From: Scytolyngbya sp. HA4215-MV1 | GTDB taxonomy: Bacteria; Cyanobacteriota; Cyanobacteriia; Leptolyngbyales; Leptolyngbyaceae | Direction of reading: 5' to 3' | Length of the DNA stretch: 64,000 bases | Assembly (NCBI GenBank): GCA_019359045.1 | Contig: JAHHIA010000002.1 | Coordinates: forward strand, 490,401 to 554,400 | In this document: positions 26,991 to 36,238 of the stretch, piece after piece | How the letters are laid out: each line of letters begins with the position of its first letter | Position numbering within the stretch: the first letter of the stretch is position 1 | The notes under the pieces: generated by a model | The model's input: only the letters and a program-made list of their open reading frames with translations | The model's database searches: none | Told to the model about the DNA's origin: nothing | Program-made: the position numbers and the translations under genes

Positions 26991-28517
26991 CTAGGGCATC
27001 CTCTCTTCGGAACGATCGCTGTTGGCAGCAGTTTGAGCAGCAGTGACTTGCGCGATCGTTGGGAAATGGCTTACCAAAGTGGTTGTACTGACCTCGGTCC
27101 AACGGGAAAGCCAGATCGGTTGAATGCCGAAGGTGACAACAAGCAATGCCAACGAAATCGCAGGTAACCGCTCCGCCCAGCGCACTCTTGGCAGATTCAT
27201 GACAGATTCCGAGAGGCGACCAAAAAATACCTTATTGACCAATAGCAGCAGATAAACTGCGGTTAAGCCAGTTCCAATCATACACAGCAGTGTTTGTACC
27301 GGAAAAACTGGAAAACTGCCTCGGAAAACCAGAAATTCTGCCATAAAGCCCACCATTCCAGGAATGCCCGCACTTGCCATTGCGCCCAAAACCATCAAAC
27401 TGCCTAATACGGGCAATCCGCGTTCTGGGTTCAGCAGCCCACGTAGCAGATCGATATCCCGACTGCCAGTTTTGGCATATACCCCACCGACCAACAAAAA
27501 TAAGAGTCCTGAAATTAAGCCATGGCTGACCATTTGCATGACAGCCCCTAACATACTCAAAGGACTTGCAGCAGCTCCTGCCAACAAAATGAATCCCATA
27601 TGCCCGATCGAACTGTAGGCAACCATTTTCTTCATGTCTTTTTGGGCGATCGCTGTAAATGATCCATACAGCACACTGACGACTGCCCAACTGGCTAACC
27701 AAGGAGACAATAGCACCCAAGCATCAGGAAACATTCCCAGCCCGAACCGGAACAATCCATAGGTGCCTAATTTCAGTAAAACCCCTGCCAGCAGCACCGA
27801 AATGGGTGTCGAAGCTTCCACATGAGCATCGGGTAGCCAGGTATGAAAGGGAACCAGCGGAATTTTGATACCGAACCCAACCAGCAACGCTCCTAGCAAT
27901 GCTACCTGCACCGTCAGTGGTAGAGTCTGCTGCTTCAGAACGGCATAGTCAAACGTAGTGGAACCCGTCAACCATGCCAGTCCCAAAAATGCAATCAAGA
28001 TTAGCACGCCAGAAACAGCGGTGTAGATCAAAAATTTTGTGGCAGCATAACCGCGTCGAGGTCCCCCCCAGATGGCGATCAGTAAATAGAGCGGAATTAA
28101 TTCTATTTCATAGAAAATAAAAAACAATAATACATTCTGAGCCAAAAAAGCCCCCGATACTGATGCGTTCAGTAGCAGCATTAAGGTGTAGTAGAGCCGG
28201 GGACGTACAGTGAAGCGATCGCTACTCCACAGAGCAATTAACGTGAGAACCGCATTCATCACCAGTAAGGGAAATGCCAACCCATCAACCCCTAACTGAT
28301 AATTCAACCCCAGTGGCTCGATCCAAGGGAGTTGTTCTGTAAACTGAAAATCACTCAAGCTGGGGTCAAACTGAATACCTAGCAAAATCGAGACAATGAC
28401 AGTAGCCCCAATCAACCCCAGCGAGAGGAAACGCGGATAGCTTGCTCCCCAAGCACTAGGCAACAGCGTGACCAAAACTGCTCCCAGCAGCGGTATCCAG
28501 ATCAAAGCACTGAGCAT
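26991..28517 (-). CDS. ndhD4: NDH-1MS' membrane subunit NdhD4
   Basis: A 508-residue ND4-family proton-channel subunit from the ATG at 28517 (MLSALIWIPLLGAVLVTLLP); an in-frame alternative start lies 12 bp upstream. It has the FYEIELIPLYLLIAIWGG, PLVPFHTWLPDAHVEAS and YSSIGHMGFILLAGAAA motifs. It is the paralogue of ndhD3 at 2.8-4.3 kb; the number follows the cupB partner. It lies downstream of ndhF4 (about 160 bp gap) and abuts cupB. Confidence 0.94.
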   Translation of the reverse strand: MLSALIWIPLLGAVLVTLLPSAWGASYPRFLSLGLIGATVIVSILLGIQFDPSLSDFQFTEQLPWIEPLGLNYQLGVDGLAFPLLVMNAVLTLIALWSSDRFTVRPRLYYTLMLLLNASVSGAFLAQNVLLFFIFYEIELIPLYLLIAIWGGPRRGYAATKFLIYTAVSGVLILIAFLGLAWLTGSTTFDYAVLKQQTLPLTVQVALLGALLVGFGIKIPLVPFHTWLPDAHVEASTPISVLLAGVLLKLGTYGLFRFGLGMFPDAWVLLSPWLASWAVVSVLYGSFTAIAQKDMKKMVAYSSIGHMGFILLAGAAASPLSMLGAVMQMVSHGLISGLLFLLVGGVYAKTGSRDIDLLRGLLNPERGLPVLGSLMVLGAMASAGIPGMVGFMAEFLVFRGSFPVFPVQTLLCMIGTGLTAVYLLLLVNKVFFGRLSESVMNLPRVRWAERLPAISLALLVVTFGIQPIWLSRWTEVSTTTLVSHFPTIAQVTAAQTAANSDRSEERMP

Positions 28518-28675
28518 GAGTAGAACCAACTCCCAACGAAACGGTTTACTTCCAAAGCTTGCCAGCGTACATCATTTAGAGCATTCATCAAGTGGAGCAT
28601 TCGAGAATAAGCATTCTGCTATCAATAATCAATGCTACAAAACACTACACTATCTATCCTGCATCCTCTAAATCG

Positions 28676-30541
28676 CTAACTTGCGATCGACATGAGATGA
28701 GATAAGAAGGGAAAACTTAGCACCACACCGATCAACGCCATTGCCAATAAAATTGTCATAACATACAGCTGCGATTTTCCAAATCCGCTGTACTTCAAAC
28801 CCTCACCACTGACCAGCGTAAACAGCCCCACCAAATTCACCATGCCATCTACAATGTAGCGATCGATCCAGGCAGCTAGCTTAGATAACAAACTCACCAC
28901 CAGAACTACACTCAACTGATAAATTCGCAAAATACCAAAGTCTTCAGCTAACAAAACCTGAACTGGCTTCCAGGGAAACCGAATTGGTTTCTCCCAACCA
29001 GAATTGGCATAGATCCATGCACCTAAACCAGCCCCTACTAGAGTAGAGAGCATGAGCGAAATAGCAACTCGCCAGTTCACTGCACTCCAACCTGGCAACA
29101 GACCCCAGCGATACAACATCAATGGCATTAGCAACGTCAGGATAACCAGCGCCACCATTGGCACTGCCTGTGCCCACCCCACTTCTGGCGCTCTGCGTGT
29201 TTTCGGCTTCACCTCGCCCATAAAGACCAGACCAAATACCCGCATCAGACTAAATGCCGTCAGCCCATTAAATAGCAAAACCACAATATCCAACCAGAGC
29301 GGCACAACCCACAAGCCATCGATCCACTGCAACATTGCCCAAAAACCACCCAATGGAGGCATTGCAAGAACGCCCATCGCTCCAATGATGTATGCACCAG
29401 TCGTAAAAGGCATGCGGCTCGCTAGCCCACCCATCTCAGTCAAATCTTGGGTATAGGTAACATTCATCACACCACCGACACTTAAGAAGATCAAAGCTTT
29501 TGTAATGGCATGGGTAAAGAGCAAGATCAGTGCCAGTTCGGTTTGCCCCATGCCCACTGCAATAAAAACGAGTCCCAAATAGCTATTGGTAGAATGGGAT
29601 AGGGCGCGTTTGATATCGATTTGAGCGATCGCCACCAGAGCCGCTCCGATCGCTGTCATCGTTCCCAAAATCAACAAGACATTCAAAACTACTGGCGACA
29701 GGGACAGCACTGGCTGAAGCTTAATCAACACATAAGCCCCACAGGCAACCACCACCGAGTTTCTTAGAATTGAAGCAGGATTAGGTCCCTCCATTGCCTC
29801 ATCTAACCAAAGGTGCAGTGGAAACTGGGCACACTTACCAACGGGACCCGCAATCAATGCTAGCCCCAACAAAGTTGCAACATTGGGGTCGAGCACGGTT
29901 GTCTCAGCCCATGCCCATTGGGTCAGATCAGAAAAATTCAAACTGCCTGTAAAGGTGGAAACCGCAACGACTCCCATCAGCAAAATTAGATCTCCGACCC
30001 GTTTTGTTAAGAATGCATCTCGCGCTGCAGTGACCACCAGAGGCTGCACATACCAAAAACCCACCAATAAATAAGTGGAAAGTGTCAGCATTTCCAAAAG
30101 GGCATAACTCAAGAACAATGAGTCACTGAGCACAATGCCAGTCATTGCCCCTTCAAAGAAACCCATTAGACCGAAGAACCGAGCAAGCCCCCAGTCAATC
30201 TCCATGTAGCCCAGTGCGTAAAGCTGCGCTAGAAGGCTCAATCCCGTGATCAAAACTGCCGCCCCAACGCTCACGGGGGAAATCTCTAGTGAAAACGACA
30301 AATCCAGATCGACTGCGCGGAACCACTGGAATTCTAAAAGTTGATGTGGCTGTCCCAAAGTCATTTGCCACACCCAAACACTATGAGCTAATGACAAAAG
30401 TGTCATCAATAAATTGAAGTAAGCAGCTGGGCGGGGACCCGTCCGACGAATGATCCCCATTGACCATGGCAGGGTCAAAACTGCGCCAATTAAGCCGTAG
30501 GTTGGAATCCACCAACTCGTCTGGATAAGAAATTCATGCAT
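28676..30541 (-). CDS. ndhF4: NDH-1MS' membrane subunit NdhF4
   Basis: A 621-residue ND5-family subunit that carries CupB. The ATG at 30541 (MHEFLIQTSWWIP) is preceded by AAAGGA and is preferred over the longer frame that opens at 30592. Antiporter motifs AGPVGKCAQFPLHLWLDEAM and MEGPNPASILRNSVVVACGA, and the C-terminal LAAWIDRYIVDGMVNLVG, match NdhF3 closely. It is transcribed divergently from the ccm operon across a 660-bp region. This ndhF4-ndhD4-cupB arrangement beside ccmK is also known in Nostoc-type genomes. Confidence 0.94.
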   Translation of the reverse strand: MHEFLIQTSWWIPTYGLIGAVLTLPWSMGIIRRTGPRPAAYFNLLMTLLSLAHSVWVWQMTLGQPHQLLEFQWFRAVDLDLSFSLEISPVSVGAAVLITGLSLLAQLYALGYMEIDWGLARFFGLMGFFEGAMTGIVLSDSLFLSYALLEMLTLSTYLLVGFWYVQPLVVTAARDAFLTKRVGDLILLMGVVAVSTFTGSLNFSDLTQWAWAETTVLDPNVATLLGLALIAGPVGKCAQFPLHLWLDEAMEGPNPASILRNSVVVACGAYVLIKLQPVLSLSPVVLNVLLILGTMTAIGAALVAIAQIDIKRALSHSTNSYLGLVFIAVGMGQTELALILLFTHAITKALIFLSVGGVMNVTYTQDLTEMGGLASRMPFTTGAYIIGAMGVLAMPPLGGFWAMLQWIDGLWVVPLWLDIVVLLFNGLTAFSLMRVFGLVFMGEVKPKTRRAPEVGWAQAVPMVALVILTLLMPLMLYRWGLLPGWSAVNWRVAISLMLSTLVGAGLGAWIYANSGWEKPIRFPWKPVQVLLAEDFGILRIYQLSVVLVVSLLSKLAAWIDRYIVDGMVNLVGLFTLVSGEGLKYSGFGKSQLYVMTILLAMALIGVVLSFPFLSHLMSIAS

Positions 30542-31204
30542 TGAAACGGTTCCTTTTAACCCGATCGCCACCCATAGAGTCCAGCAACTCAATCCAAAAA
30601 GTTTTCTTAAAGTTGCTTATAGAAAAACGTCGATAACGAAATCAATACCCGCAGAGCAAAATGCATTAAATAACCAAAAACTTTAGATAGGAAAAGAGCC
30701 TAAATTAAGTCCGATTTTTAACTAAAGTAAACTGTTTCTAAGCGAAAAGCAATCACGGAAACAAGCTGATAACGGTTATAAAAATGGCTTATATTAGATC
30801 ATTCTATGATTTTCATAGAACAAAATCTATGATTATTTTATAGAGCTCGCTCTATAAGGAGATAGGTTCTGATAGATTATTTCCAAGTAGAACGTTTGCA
30901 TGTGTCGCTTTTTCGCTATCCTAATAAAGCAGTCTAGAATCCCTTTTCTAACGTGATCTGACTTCAAGATGGTGCTCAAAGCTCACTCAAAATTCTGAGT
31001 TTGCTGCACTATTAGGTCAGTTTTATTAATGACTGCTATTTGGAACTATCATCGAGCTTTATCTTGTCAAACAAAAAAGACCACTCTATGCTGAGATCAA
31101 TCCGGTAAAACCCTTGGTAAGGTTGGGGATCATTGCCACTTCCGTCTCATTTTTTGCCCTGAGATTTCACAATTTTTAGTTTCACTTGTTAGGAGAATTT
31201 ACAA
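30542..31204. promoter_or_regulatory. Divergent promoter region, ndhF4 operon versus ccm operon
   Basis: 663 bp of A/T-rich DNA with no credible ORF. Two inverted repeats stand out: TTCTATGA-TTT-TCATAGAA (30802-30820) and TTATAGAG-CTCG-CTCTATAA (30838-30857), with a further ATCTATGATTATTTTATAG between them. These repeated CTAT/ATAG half-sites look like operators for a LysR-type regulator of carbon acquisition, an inference. TTAGGAGAA just before the ccmK ATG at 31205 is its ribosome binding site. The 5' leader of ccmK may be several hundred bases long. Confidence 0.5.
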
Positions 31205-31513
31205 ATGCCGATTGCGGTAGGAATGATTGAAACGAAAGGCTTCCCCGCAGTAGTCGAGGCTGCTGATGCCATGGTTAAAGCCGCCCGTGTCACGCTTGTG
31301 GGTTACGAAAAAATCGGCAGTGGTCGCGTTACCGTGATTGTGCGGGGCGATGTTTCCGAAGTGCAGGCATCTGTCTCTGCTGGCATTGAGTCAGTTAAGC
31401 GGGTAAATGGTGGTGAAGTCCTCTCGACTCATATCATTGCGCGCCCTCACGAAAACCTGGAATATGTCTTACCCATCCGTTACACCGAAGTCGTAGAACA
31501 ATTTCGAAGTTGA
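31205..31513 (+). CDS. ccmK2: Carboxysome shell hexamer protein CcmK (CcmK2-like)
   Basis: A 102-residue single BMC-domain protein that forms the hexagonal tiles of the beta-carboxysome shell facets. Starts [20 protein letters not shown]; the pore loop KIGSGR (residues 36-41) is conserved. First gene of ccmK-ccmK-ccmL-ccmM-ccmN-ccmO. It is nearly identical to the next gene over the first 100 residues. The K2 number is by length (about 103 residues, as in Synechocystis CcmK2) and order, and is tentative. The ribosome binding site is TTAGGAGAA. Confidence 0.93.
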   Translation: MPIAVGMIETKGFPAVVEAADAMVKAARVTLVGYEKIGSGRVTVIVRGDVSEVQASVSAGIESVKRVNGGEVLSTHIIARPHENLEYVLPIRYTEVVEQFRS

Positions 31514-31610
31514 TGCGATCGGTCGATCGTAAGACCTATTGGCTATTTCCAGGCCTCTCTTTCTGTTGGTTCTTTTTAGATTTTGTTTACCCGTTAAGGA
31601 GTCAAGTACG

Positions 31611-31952
31611 ATGGCAATCGCAGTTGGGATGGTAGAAACCTTGGGCTTTCCTGCTGTTGTGGAAGCCGCAGACGCAATGGTCAAAGCAGCTCGTGTAACC
31701 TTGGTTGGTTACGAAAAAATTGGCAGCGGTCGTGTCACTGTCATTGTCCGAGGCGACGTTTCTGAAGTGCAAGCATCCGTTGCTGCAGGTCTAGAAAGTG
31801 TTCGTCGAGTCAATGGTGGGCAGGTTGTCTCCAGCCACATCATTGCTCGTCCCCACGAAAACCTGGAGTATGTTCTACCGATTCGTTACACCGAAGCAGT
31901 AGAACCGTTCCGTGAAAGCGTGAGCGGCATCCGTCCCTTGAGAGGTGCATAA
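31611..31952 (+). CDS. ccmK1: Carboxysome shell hexamer protein CcmK (CcmK1-like)
   Basis: 113 residues from the ATG at 31611, which follows an AAGGAG box; the frame extends 72 bp further upstream but that part is not BMC sequence. A single BMC domain with KIGSGR pore loop plus a C-terminal extension ([19 protein letters not shown]) that gives it the CcmK1 length. It is a tandem duplicate of the preceding gene, differing mostly in the last helix and tail. The two probably form mixed or alternate facet tiles. Confidence 0.93.
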   Translation: MAIAVGMVETLGFPAVVEAADAMVKAARVTLVGYEKIGSGRVTVIVRGDVSEVQASVAAGLESVRRVNGGQVVSSHIIARPHENLEYVLPIRYTEAVEPFRESVSGIRPLRGA

Positions 31953-31998
31953 AAGGTTAACGTTCCATTTTTGTCCTCTCAGAGGCGTGTAGAGTTCA

Positions 31999-32298
31999 AT
32001 GCAAATTGCCGAAGTTCGTGGCACGGTTGTTAGTACCCAGAAAGAACCCAGTCTGACAGGGGTAAAGTTCTTGATTGTGCAACTTCTCGATCAGGATGGT
32101 AACCCATTACCGCAATACGAAGTCGCGTTAGATAATGTGGGTGCAGGAGTGGGGGAATGGGTGCTTGTGAGTCGAGGAAGTGCTGCTCGTCAGGTGCCAG
32201 GAAGTGACAAACGTCCTGCTGATGCGGCAGTCATTGCCATCATTGACACGATCAGTGCTGGTAATCGTTCTCTGTATAGCAAGCGCGATCAGTACTAG
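31999..32298 (+). CDS. ccmL: Carboxysome vertex pentamer protein CcmL
   Basis: A 99-residue EutN/CcmL-family protein whose pentamers cap the vertices of the icosahedral shell. MQIAEVRGTVVSTQKEPSLTG, then YEVALDNVGAGVGEWVLVSRGSAAR and DAAVIAIIDTI are the family signatures. It lies 46 bp after the second ccmK and is followed by a 396-bp spacer before ccmM, long for this operon. Confidence 0.95.
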   Translation: MQIAEVRGTVVSTQKEPSLTGVKFLIVQLLDQDGNPLPQYEVALDNVGAGVGEWVLVSRGSAARQVPGSDKRPADAAVIAIIDTISAGNRSLYSKRDQY

Positions 32299-32694
32299 AC
32301 TCGCCCCAGTTTCATTGAAGTTGCCAGACTTCTTGTATAGGAAAGGTTCATTTGGGTTACGCAGCGATCAGCTTGCTTGACAAAAGTGAATTTCTACAAG
32401 AAGTCTATTTATCGCTTCTGATTAGGACGACTCAATCATTACCTGGCAAAGAGATTATCTGTCTTACAAGCTAAAGTTTAGTTTTCATGACGATGTTGCT
32501 ATAAAGCAGTCGGCGGATCAATGACAGAACGAAGCTTCATCGTAATGGTTGGAGCTTCAGCCGTAGGTTCAGGTAATGATTTTCCACTCGATCGAGTGGA
32601 AGCCAAAAATGTCCAATCGAGGACAAATATTTTGTCTTGGTCGAACCTGACTTGCAGAGAGTTCTGCTATATTTTCCGTTGGAGAGATTAATCT
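32299..32694 (+). promoter_or_regulatory. Structured ccmL-ccmM spacer
   Basis: A 396-bp non-coding spacer inside the ccm operon. It holds a 12-bp inverted repeat AATCATTACCTG (32434-32445) with its complement at 32570-32581, enclosing smaller stems such as GAAGCTTC (about 32531-32538) against GGAGCTTC (about 32551-32558). Directly after it is the perfect 20-bp palindrome TTCCACTCGATCGAGTGGAA (32582-32601). GGAGAG precedes the ccmM ATG. It could be a folded leader or an internal processing or promoter region for ccmM; no riboswitch class was recognised. Confidence 0.5.
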
Positions 32695-34380
32695 ATGGCT
32701 GTCCGTAGTTATGCAGCTCCTCCTACGCCCTGGTCACGCACACTGGCTGAACCCAGTATTGATAAAACGGCCTACGTGCATTCTTCTTCCAACATTATTG
32801 GGGATGTCAAAATTGGTCCAGATGTGATGGTCGCCCCGGGCACCTCCATTCGGGCTGATGAAGGCAGTCCCTTTCATATTGGTGAGGGTACGAATGTTCA
32901 GGATGGTGTGGTTATCCACGGGTTAGAGCAGGGGCGTGTTGTTGGCGATGACCAGAATTCTTATTCTGTTTGGATTGGGAGAGACTCGTCCATTACCCAC
33001 ATGGCACTAATTCATGGTCCTGCTTATGTAGGGGATAACTGTTTTATTGGATTTCGTTCAACTGTATTTAATGCGCGGGTGGGTCATGGATGCATTGTGA
33101 TGATGCATGCCTTGATTCAAGATGTAGAAATTCCACCTGGCAAGTATGTCGCTTCTGGATCAATTATCACCAACCAGCAGCAAGCCGATCGTCTGCCGGA
33201 TGTGCAAGATTCAGATGTAAAATTTGCGACTCACGTTGTTGGGATTAATGATGCATTGCGATCAGGCTATCGCTGCGCCGAAAGTATTGCCTGTATTAAT
33301 CCGTTGCGTGATGAGCTCAATCAGGCGGAGACCGCTAGCGGGTCAAATTCAACAAGTAATGGTTCACATAGTCAGGCATACGCAGGGGGAAATCACTTGA
33401 ATTCTGATGTGGTAGATCAAATCCGATATCTGCTTAACCAGGGCTTCCGAATTGGGACTGAGCACGCCGACGAACGTCGTTTCCAAACCAGTTCCTGGAA
33501 AAGCTGTGCACCGATTCAGGCAACTCGCGAATCGGAAGTACTGGCAGAGTTGCAAACTTGTCTCAATGAGCATACGGGTGAATATGTCAGGCTCATTGGT
33601 ATTGATACTCGGCTGAAAAAGCGGGTAGCTGAAACCATTATTCAGCGTCCTGGTAATAAAACTGTTCAAACGTCTGGGCGATCGAATAACTATGTTCAGC
33701 CTGCTGCAAGCAGCCATTCTGCTAGCAGCTATACGAATAACAGCTACGCTTCTGCGGGTGGTTTGGTATCAGAGGTGGCTGAGCAAGTCCGACAACTACT
33801 GGCTCAAGGCTATCGAATTGGCATGGAACATGCCGATGAACGCCGATTCCAGACCAGTTCCTGGAGCAGTTGCAGTCCGATTCAATCTACTCGCCAGGCA
33901 GATGTGATGGCAGGGTTGGAGGCTTGTGTAAAAGAGCACGGCGGCGAATATGTCCGTTTAATTGGCATTGATCCCAAAGTGAAGCGTCGGGTGCTTGAGC
34001 TAATTATTCAACGCCCAGCTGGCAAAACGGTACAATCCAGCGGCCGCTCTACTAGCTATGTTGCTTCTGCGCCATCGAGTGCTAGCAAATCCTCCTACAC
34101 TAGCTCTAGCTTGAAGTCGGAAGTTGTCGATCAGGTTCGTCAGTTATTGGCGCAGGGCTATCAGATCAGTACTGAATATGCAGACAAGCGCCGTTTTCAG
34201 ACTAGTTCTTGGCACAGCAACGGCATTATTCAAGTGAATCGAGAAGTTGAGGTGCTGGCAAATCTAGAATCTCTCCTGGCGGTTCATAGCAGTGACTATG
34301 TTCGGCTAATCGGTATCGAACCTAAAACCAAGCGGCGAGTGGTCGAATCGATTATTCACCGCCCCGGGAAAAAGCAATGA
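32695..34380 (+). CDS. ccmM: Carboxysome scaffold CcmM (gamma-carbonic-anhydrase domain plus three SSUL repeats)
   Basis: 561 residues. Residues 1-200 form a left-handed beta-helix gamma-carbonic-anhydrase domain with zinc-ligand histidines H75, H102 and H107. C194 and C200 match the disulfide needed for activity in Thermosynechococcus CcmM, so this domain is probably active. After a Ser/Asn linker come three Rubisco-small-subunit-like (SSUL) modules, near 235-325, 355-447 and 468-561. Each has the [12 protein letters not shown] or [12 protein letters not shown] and [16 protein letters not shown] motifs and they condense Rubisco. The first two SSULs carry a Cys pair 18 residues apart (C271/C289 in the first) for redox control; the third lacks it. 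An internal start for the short form is described separately. Confidence 0.97.
   Translation: MAVRSYAAPPTPWSRTLAEPSIDKTAYVHSSSNIIGDVKIGPDVMVAPGTSIRADEGSPFHIGEGTNVQDGVVIHGLEQGRVVGDDQNSYSVWIGRDSSITHMALIHGPAYVGDNCFIGFRSTVFNARVGHGCIVMMHALIQDVEIPPGKYVASGSIITNQQQADRLPDVQDSDVKFATHVVGINDALRSGYRCAESIACINPLRDELNQAETASGSNSTSNGSHSQAYAGGNHLNSDVVDQIRYLLNQGFRIGTEHADERRFQTSSWKSCAPIQATRESEVLAELQTCLNEHTGEYVRLIGIDTRLKKRVAETIIQRPGNKTVQTSGRSNNYVQPAASSHSASSYTNNSYASAGGLVSEVAEQVRQLLAQGYRIGMEHADERRFQTSSWSSCSPIQSTRQADVMAGLEACVKEHGGEYVRLIGIDPKVKRRVLELIIQRPAGKTVQSSGRSTSYVASAPSSASKSSYTSSSLKSEVVDQVRQLLAQGYQISTEYADKRRFQTSSWHSNGIIQVNREVEVLANLESLLAVHSSDYVRLIGIEPKTKRRVVESIIHRPGKKQ
33384..33399 (+). promoter_or_regulatory. Internal ribosome binding site and TTG start for short CcmM (M35-type)
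   Basis: AGGGGGA (33384-33390) lies 6 nt before an in-frame TTG (33397-33399), codon 235 of ccmM, at the junction of linker and first SSUL module. Translation from here gives 327 residues (about 36 kDa) with all three SSULs, the size of the M35 form made by internal initiation in Synechococcus elongatus. The spacing and the strong purine box are seen; use as a start is inferred. Confidence 0.65.
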
Positions 34381-34503
34381 ACTAGGGAGGAGCTGCTTAC
34401 CATTGCTTAACTCGTAAGGAATGAGGTCAGGTCAGGTGCTGGGTGTCAAACAACTTGTCACACCTAGTGCCTGACTTCTGCCTAAAGGATATTAAAACGA
34501 CCC

Positions 34504-35076
34504 ATGCCAACTTCGTATTATTACCATATAAGTGGGGACGTAACGATTCATGAAAGTGCCACGATCGCCCCTGGAGTCATTCTTCAGGCAGATCCTAACA
34601 GTCGCATTATCATCGAATCAGGGGTTTGCATTGGTAGCGGTTCTGTCTTACATGCCCATGAAGGAACGTTAGAAATTGCCCAAAGCGTTACGATTGGAAC
34701 GAAGGTGTTGCTGATTGGCAAACTAAAGATTGGAGCAAACGCCTGTATTGGTTCTGCTTCTACCCTGTTCAACTGTTCCTTAGAAGCTGGACAGGTTATC
34801 CCTCCCGATTCCTTATTAGGAAATTGTGGTCGTCAGGTAGAAGTCTTAGAAACTGCTGATACAGCTATCCCGACACCTGGCCCTGAGCAATCTGTCTCTC
34901 CAGACTCCTCTTCCTCGGATGATTCTCAGACGACCGCTGAATGGTCAGTCTTTCAGGCTTCGGGTAAGGTGCAAGGGAAAGTATATGGACAAGTGTATGT
35001 CAGCCGGATTATTGCAAAAATGATGCCCAATTCCAAACAATTTGGAACGCCGCAGGATAACCAACCTCAGTCATGA
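34504..35076 (+). CDS. ccmN: Carboxysome assembly protein CcmN
   Basis: 190 residues. The N-terminal hexapeptide-repeat beta-helix (about 10-125) binds CcmM. A flexible Pro/Ser/Asp-rich linker (about 125-160) leads to a C-terminal amphipathic encapsulation helix (VYGQVYVSRIIAKMMPNS, about 165-182) that recruits the CcmK shell. The ATGA overlap with ccmO (35073-35076) indicates translational coupling. Confidence 0.95.
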   Translation: MPTSYYYHISGDVTIHESATIAPGVILQADPNSRIIIESGVCIGSGSVLHAHEGTLEIAQSVTIGTKVLLIGKLKIGANACIGSASTLFNCSLEAGQVIPPDSLLGNCGRQVEVLETADTAIPTPGPEQSVSPDSSSSDDSQTTAEWSVFQASGKVQGKVYGQVYVSRIIAKMMPNSKQFGTPQDNQPQS

Positions 35077-35879
35077 GCTTACTAGAAGACTATACAGATA
35101 CTGCACTGGGTCTAGTTTCTGTGGGAAGTTTCCCAGCGATCGTGGGGATCGCTGACACGATGCTGAAATCAGCAGGGGTTCATCTCGTTGGGTACGAAAA
35201 AATTGGGAGTGGGCTTTGTACAGCGGTGGTGCGGGGTGGCATTGCTGATGTGCGGTTAGCAGTTGAAGCTGGTGCGGAAGTGGCTGAGCAATATGGACAA
35301 CCTGCTTCAACTTTAGTGATTGCCAGACCTATGCCAAATTTGGAAGCTGTTCTACCGATCGGCAATCGTCTAGCACAATTAGCTAGTGGTCGAGGCAATA
35401 GCCGTCTGAGCAACCAGGCAGTCGGTCTGCTCGAAACTCGTGGTTTTCCAGCGATGGTAGGGGCTGCTGATGCGATGCTCAAAGCCGCTGATGTGGTCTT
35501 AGCAGCTCATGAAGTTACAGGCGCAGGTTTGTGTACAGCAATTATTCGAGGCAATGTGGCAAATGTGGCGATCGCACTCGATGTCGGAATGCATGAAGCT
35601 GAGCGTATTGGCGAATTACACGCCGTCATGCTAGTACCTCGTCCGCTAGATGACTTGGATCAAACCCTTCCTCTGGCAAGTTGCTGGCTCGAAAAACCTG
35701 AACCGCTCCGGATGCCGATCGCGATTAAAGAGCAGCAGAAAGACTTGCTTGCTATTCCTGATCTCAAACAGATTACCGTCGAGAAAGAAGAGATTCCCTT
35801 AGCAGAAGTCGAAATCGTCAAGGAACTTCCTCTGTTCTTGGCTGAGCTGCCCCCTGAACCGCAAAATCCTCAGGAATAA
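35073..35879 (+). CDS. ccmO: Tandem-BMC carboxysome shell protein CcmO
   Basis: 268 residues with two BMC domains (about 10-95 and 112-200: ALGLVSVGSFPAIVGIADTM and AVGLLETRGFPAMVGAADAM), giving pseudohexameric trimers needed for shell closure. A C-terminal acidic tail of about 60 residues (EEIPLAEVEIVKELPLFLAEL) follows. Last gene of the ccm operon, overlapping ccmN by 4 bp and converging on the gas vesicle gene gvpG. Rubisco genes do not follow, so rbcLS must be elsewhere. Confidence 0.95.
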   Translation: MSLLEDYTDTALGLVSVGSFPAIVGIADTMLKSAGVHLVGYEKIGSGLCTAVVRGGIADVRLAVEAGAEVAEQYGQPASTLVIARPMPNLEAVLPIGNRLAQLASGRGNSRLSNQAVGLLETRGFPAMVGAADAMLKAADVVLAAHEVTGAGLCTAIIRGNVANVAIALDVGMHEAERIGELHAVMLVPRPLDDLDQTLPLASCWLEKPEPLRMPIAIKEQQKDLLAIPDLKQITVEKEEIPLAEVEIVKELPLFLAELPPEPQNPQE

Positions 35880-35989
35880 TTTCCTATTTTTTTAATAGCG
35901 CTCTACCGCGCTCAATCAAGACCTCAAAGGCGAAATTTAAAGTCTCTTCTTTTAAGGAAAAACTCTTCCTGAAGAATTAGGACTCGATT

Positions 35990-36238
35990 TCACTCATCCT
36001 CTGCATTTGCAGCAGCCCTCGCTTCATCTTCCAAGGCTTGAATCGCGAGTAGCAATTCTTCCTCCTGAATTTCAAACTCCTTTTCGGGAATTTCACCCAT
36101 ATCAAAAGCAAGTTGTAGCGCCAGTAACCGCTTACCTAAGTTTTCTTTGTCATCCAGCTCCGCATCTGCGTGTTCTTGGATTTGTTCAGCAATCCAGCCG
36201 ATGCCAGTGATAGGAGCGAAAAGCAGACGGAGGAGCAT
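35990..36238 (-). CDS. gvpG: Gas vesicle protein GvpG
   Basis: 82 residues from the ATG at 36238. The open frame begins further upstream, but family members start at a LLRLLFAPITG-like hydrophobic stretch, as here. The rest is an acidic helical region (AEQIQEHADAELDDKENLGKRLLALQLAFDMGEIPEKEFE), typical of GvpG. It is an assembly cofactor acting with GvpF/L in vesicle nucleation. Last gene of the minus-strand gvp cluster, 160 bp after gvpF. Confidence 0.92.
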   Translation of the reverse strand: MLLRLLFAPITGIGWIAEQIQEHADAELDDKENLGKRLLALQLAFDMGEIPEKEFEIQEEELLLAIQALEDEARAAANAEDE

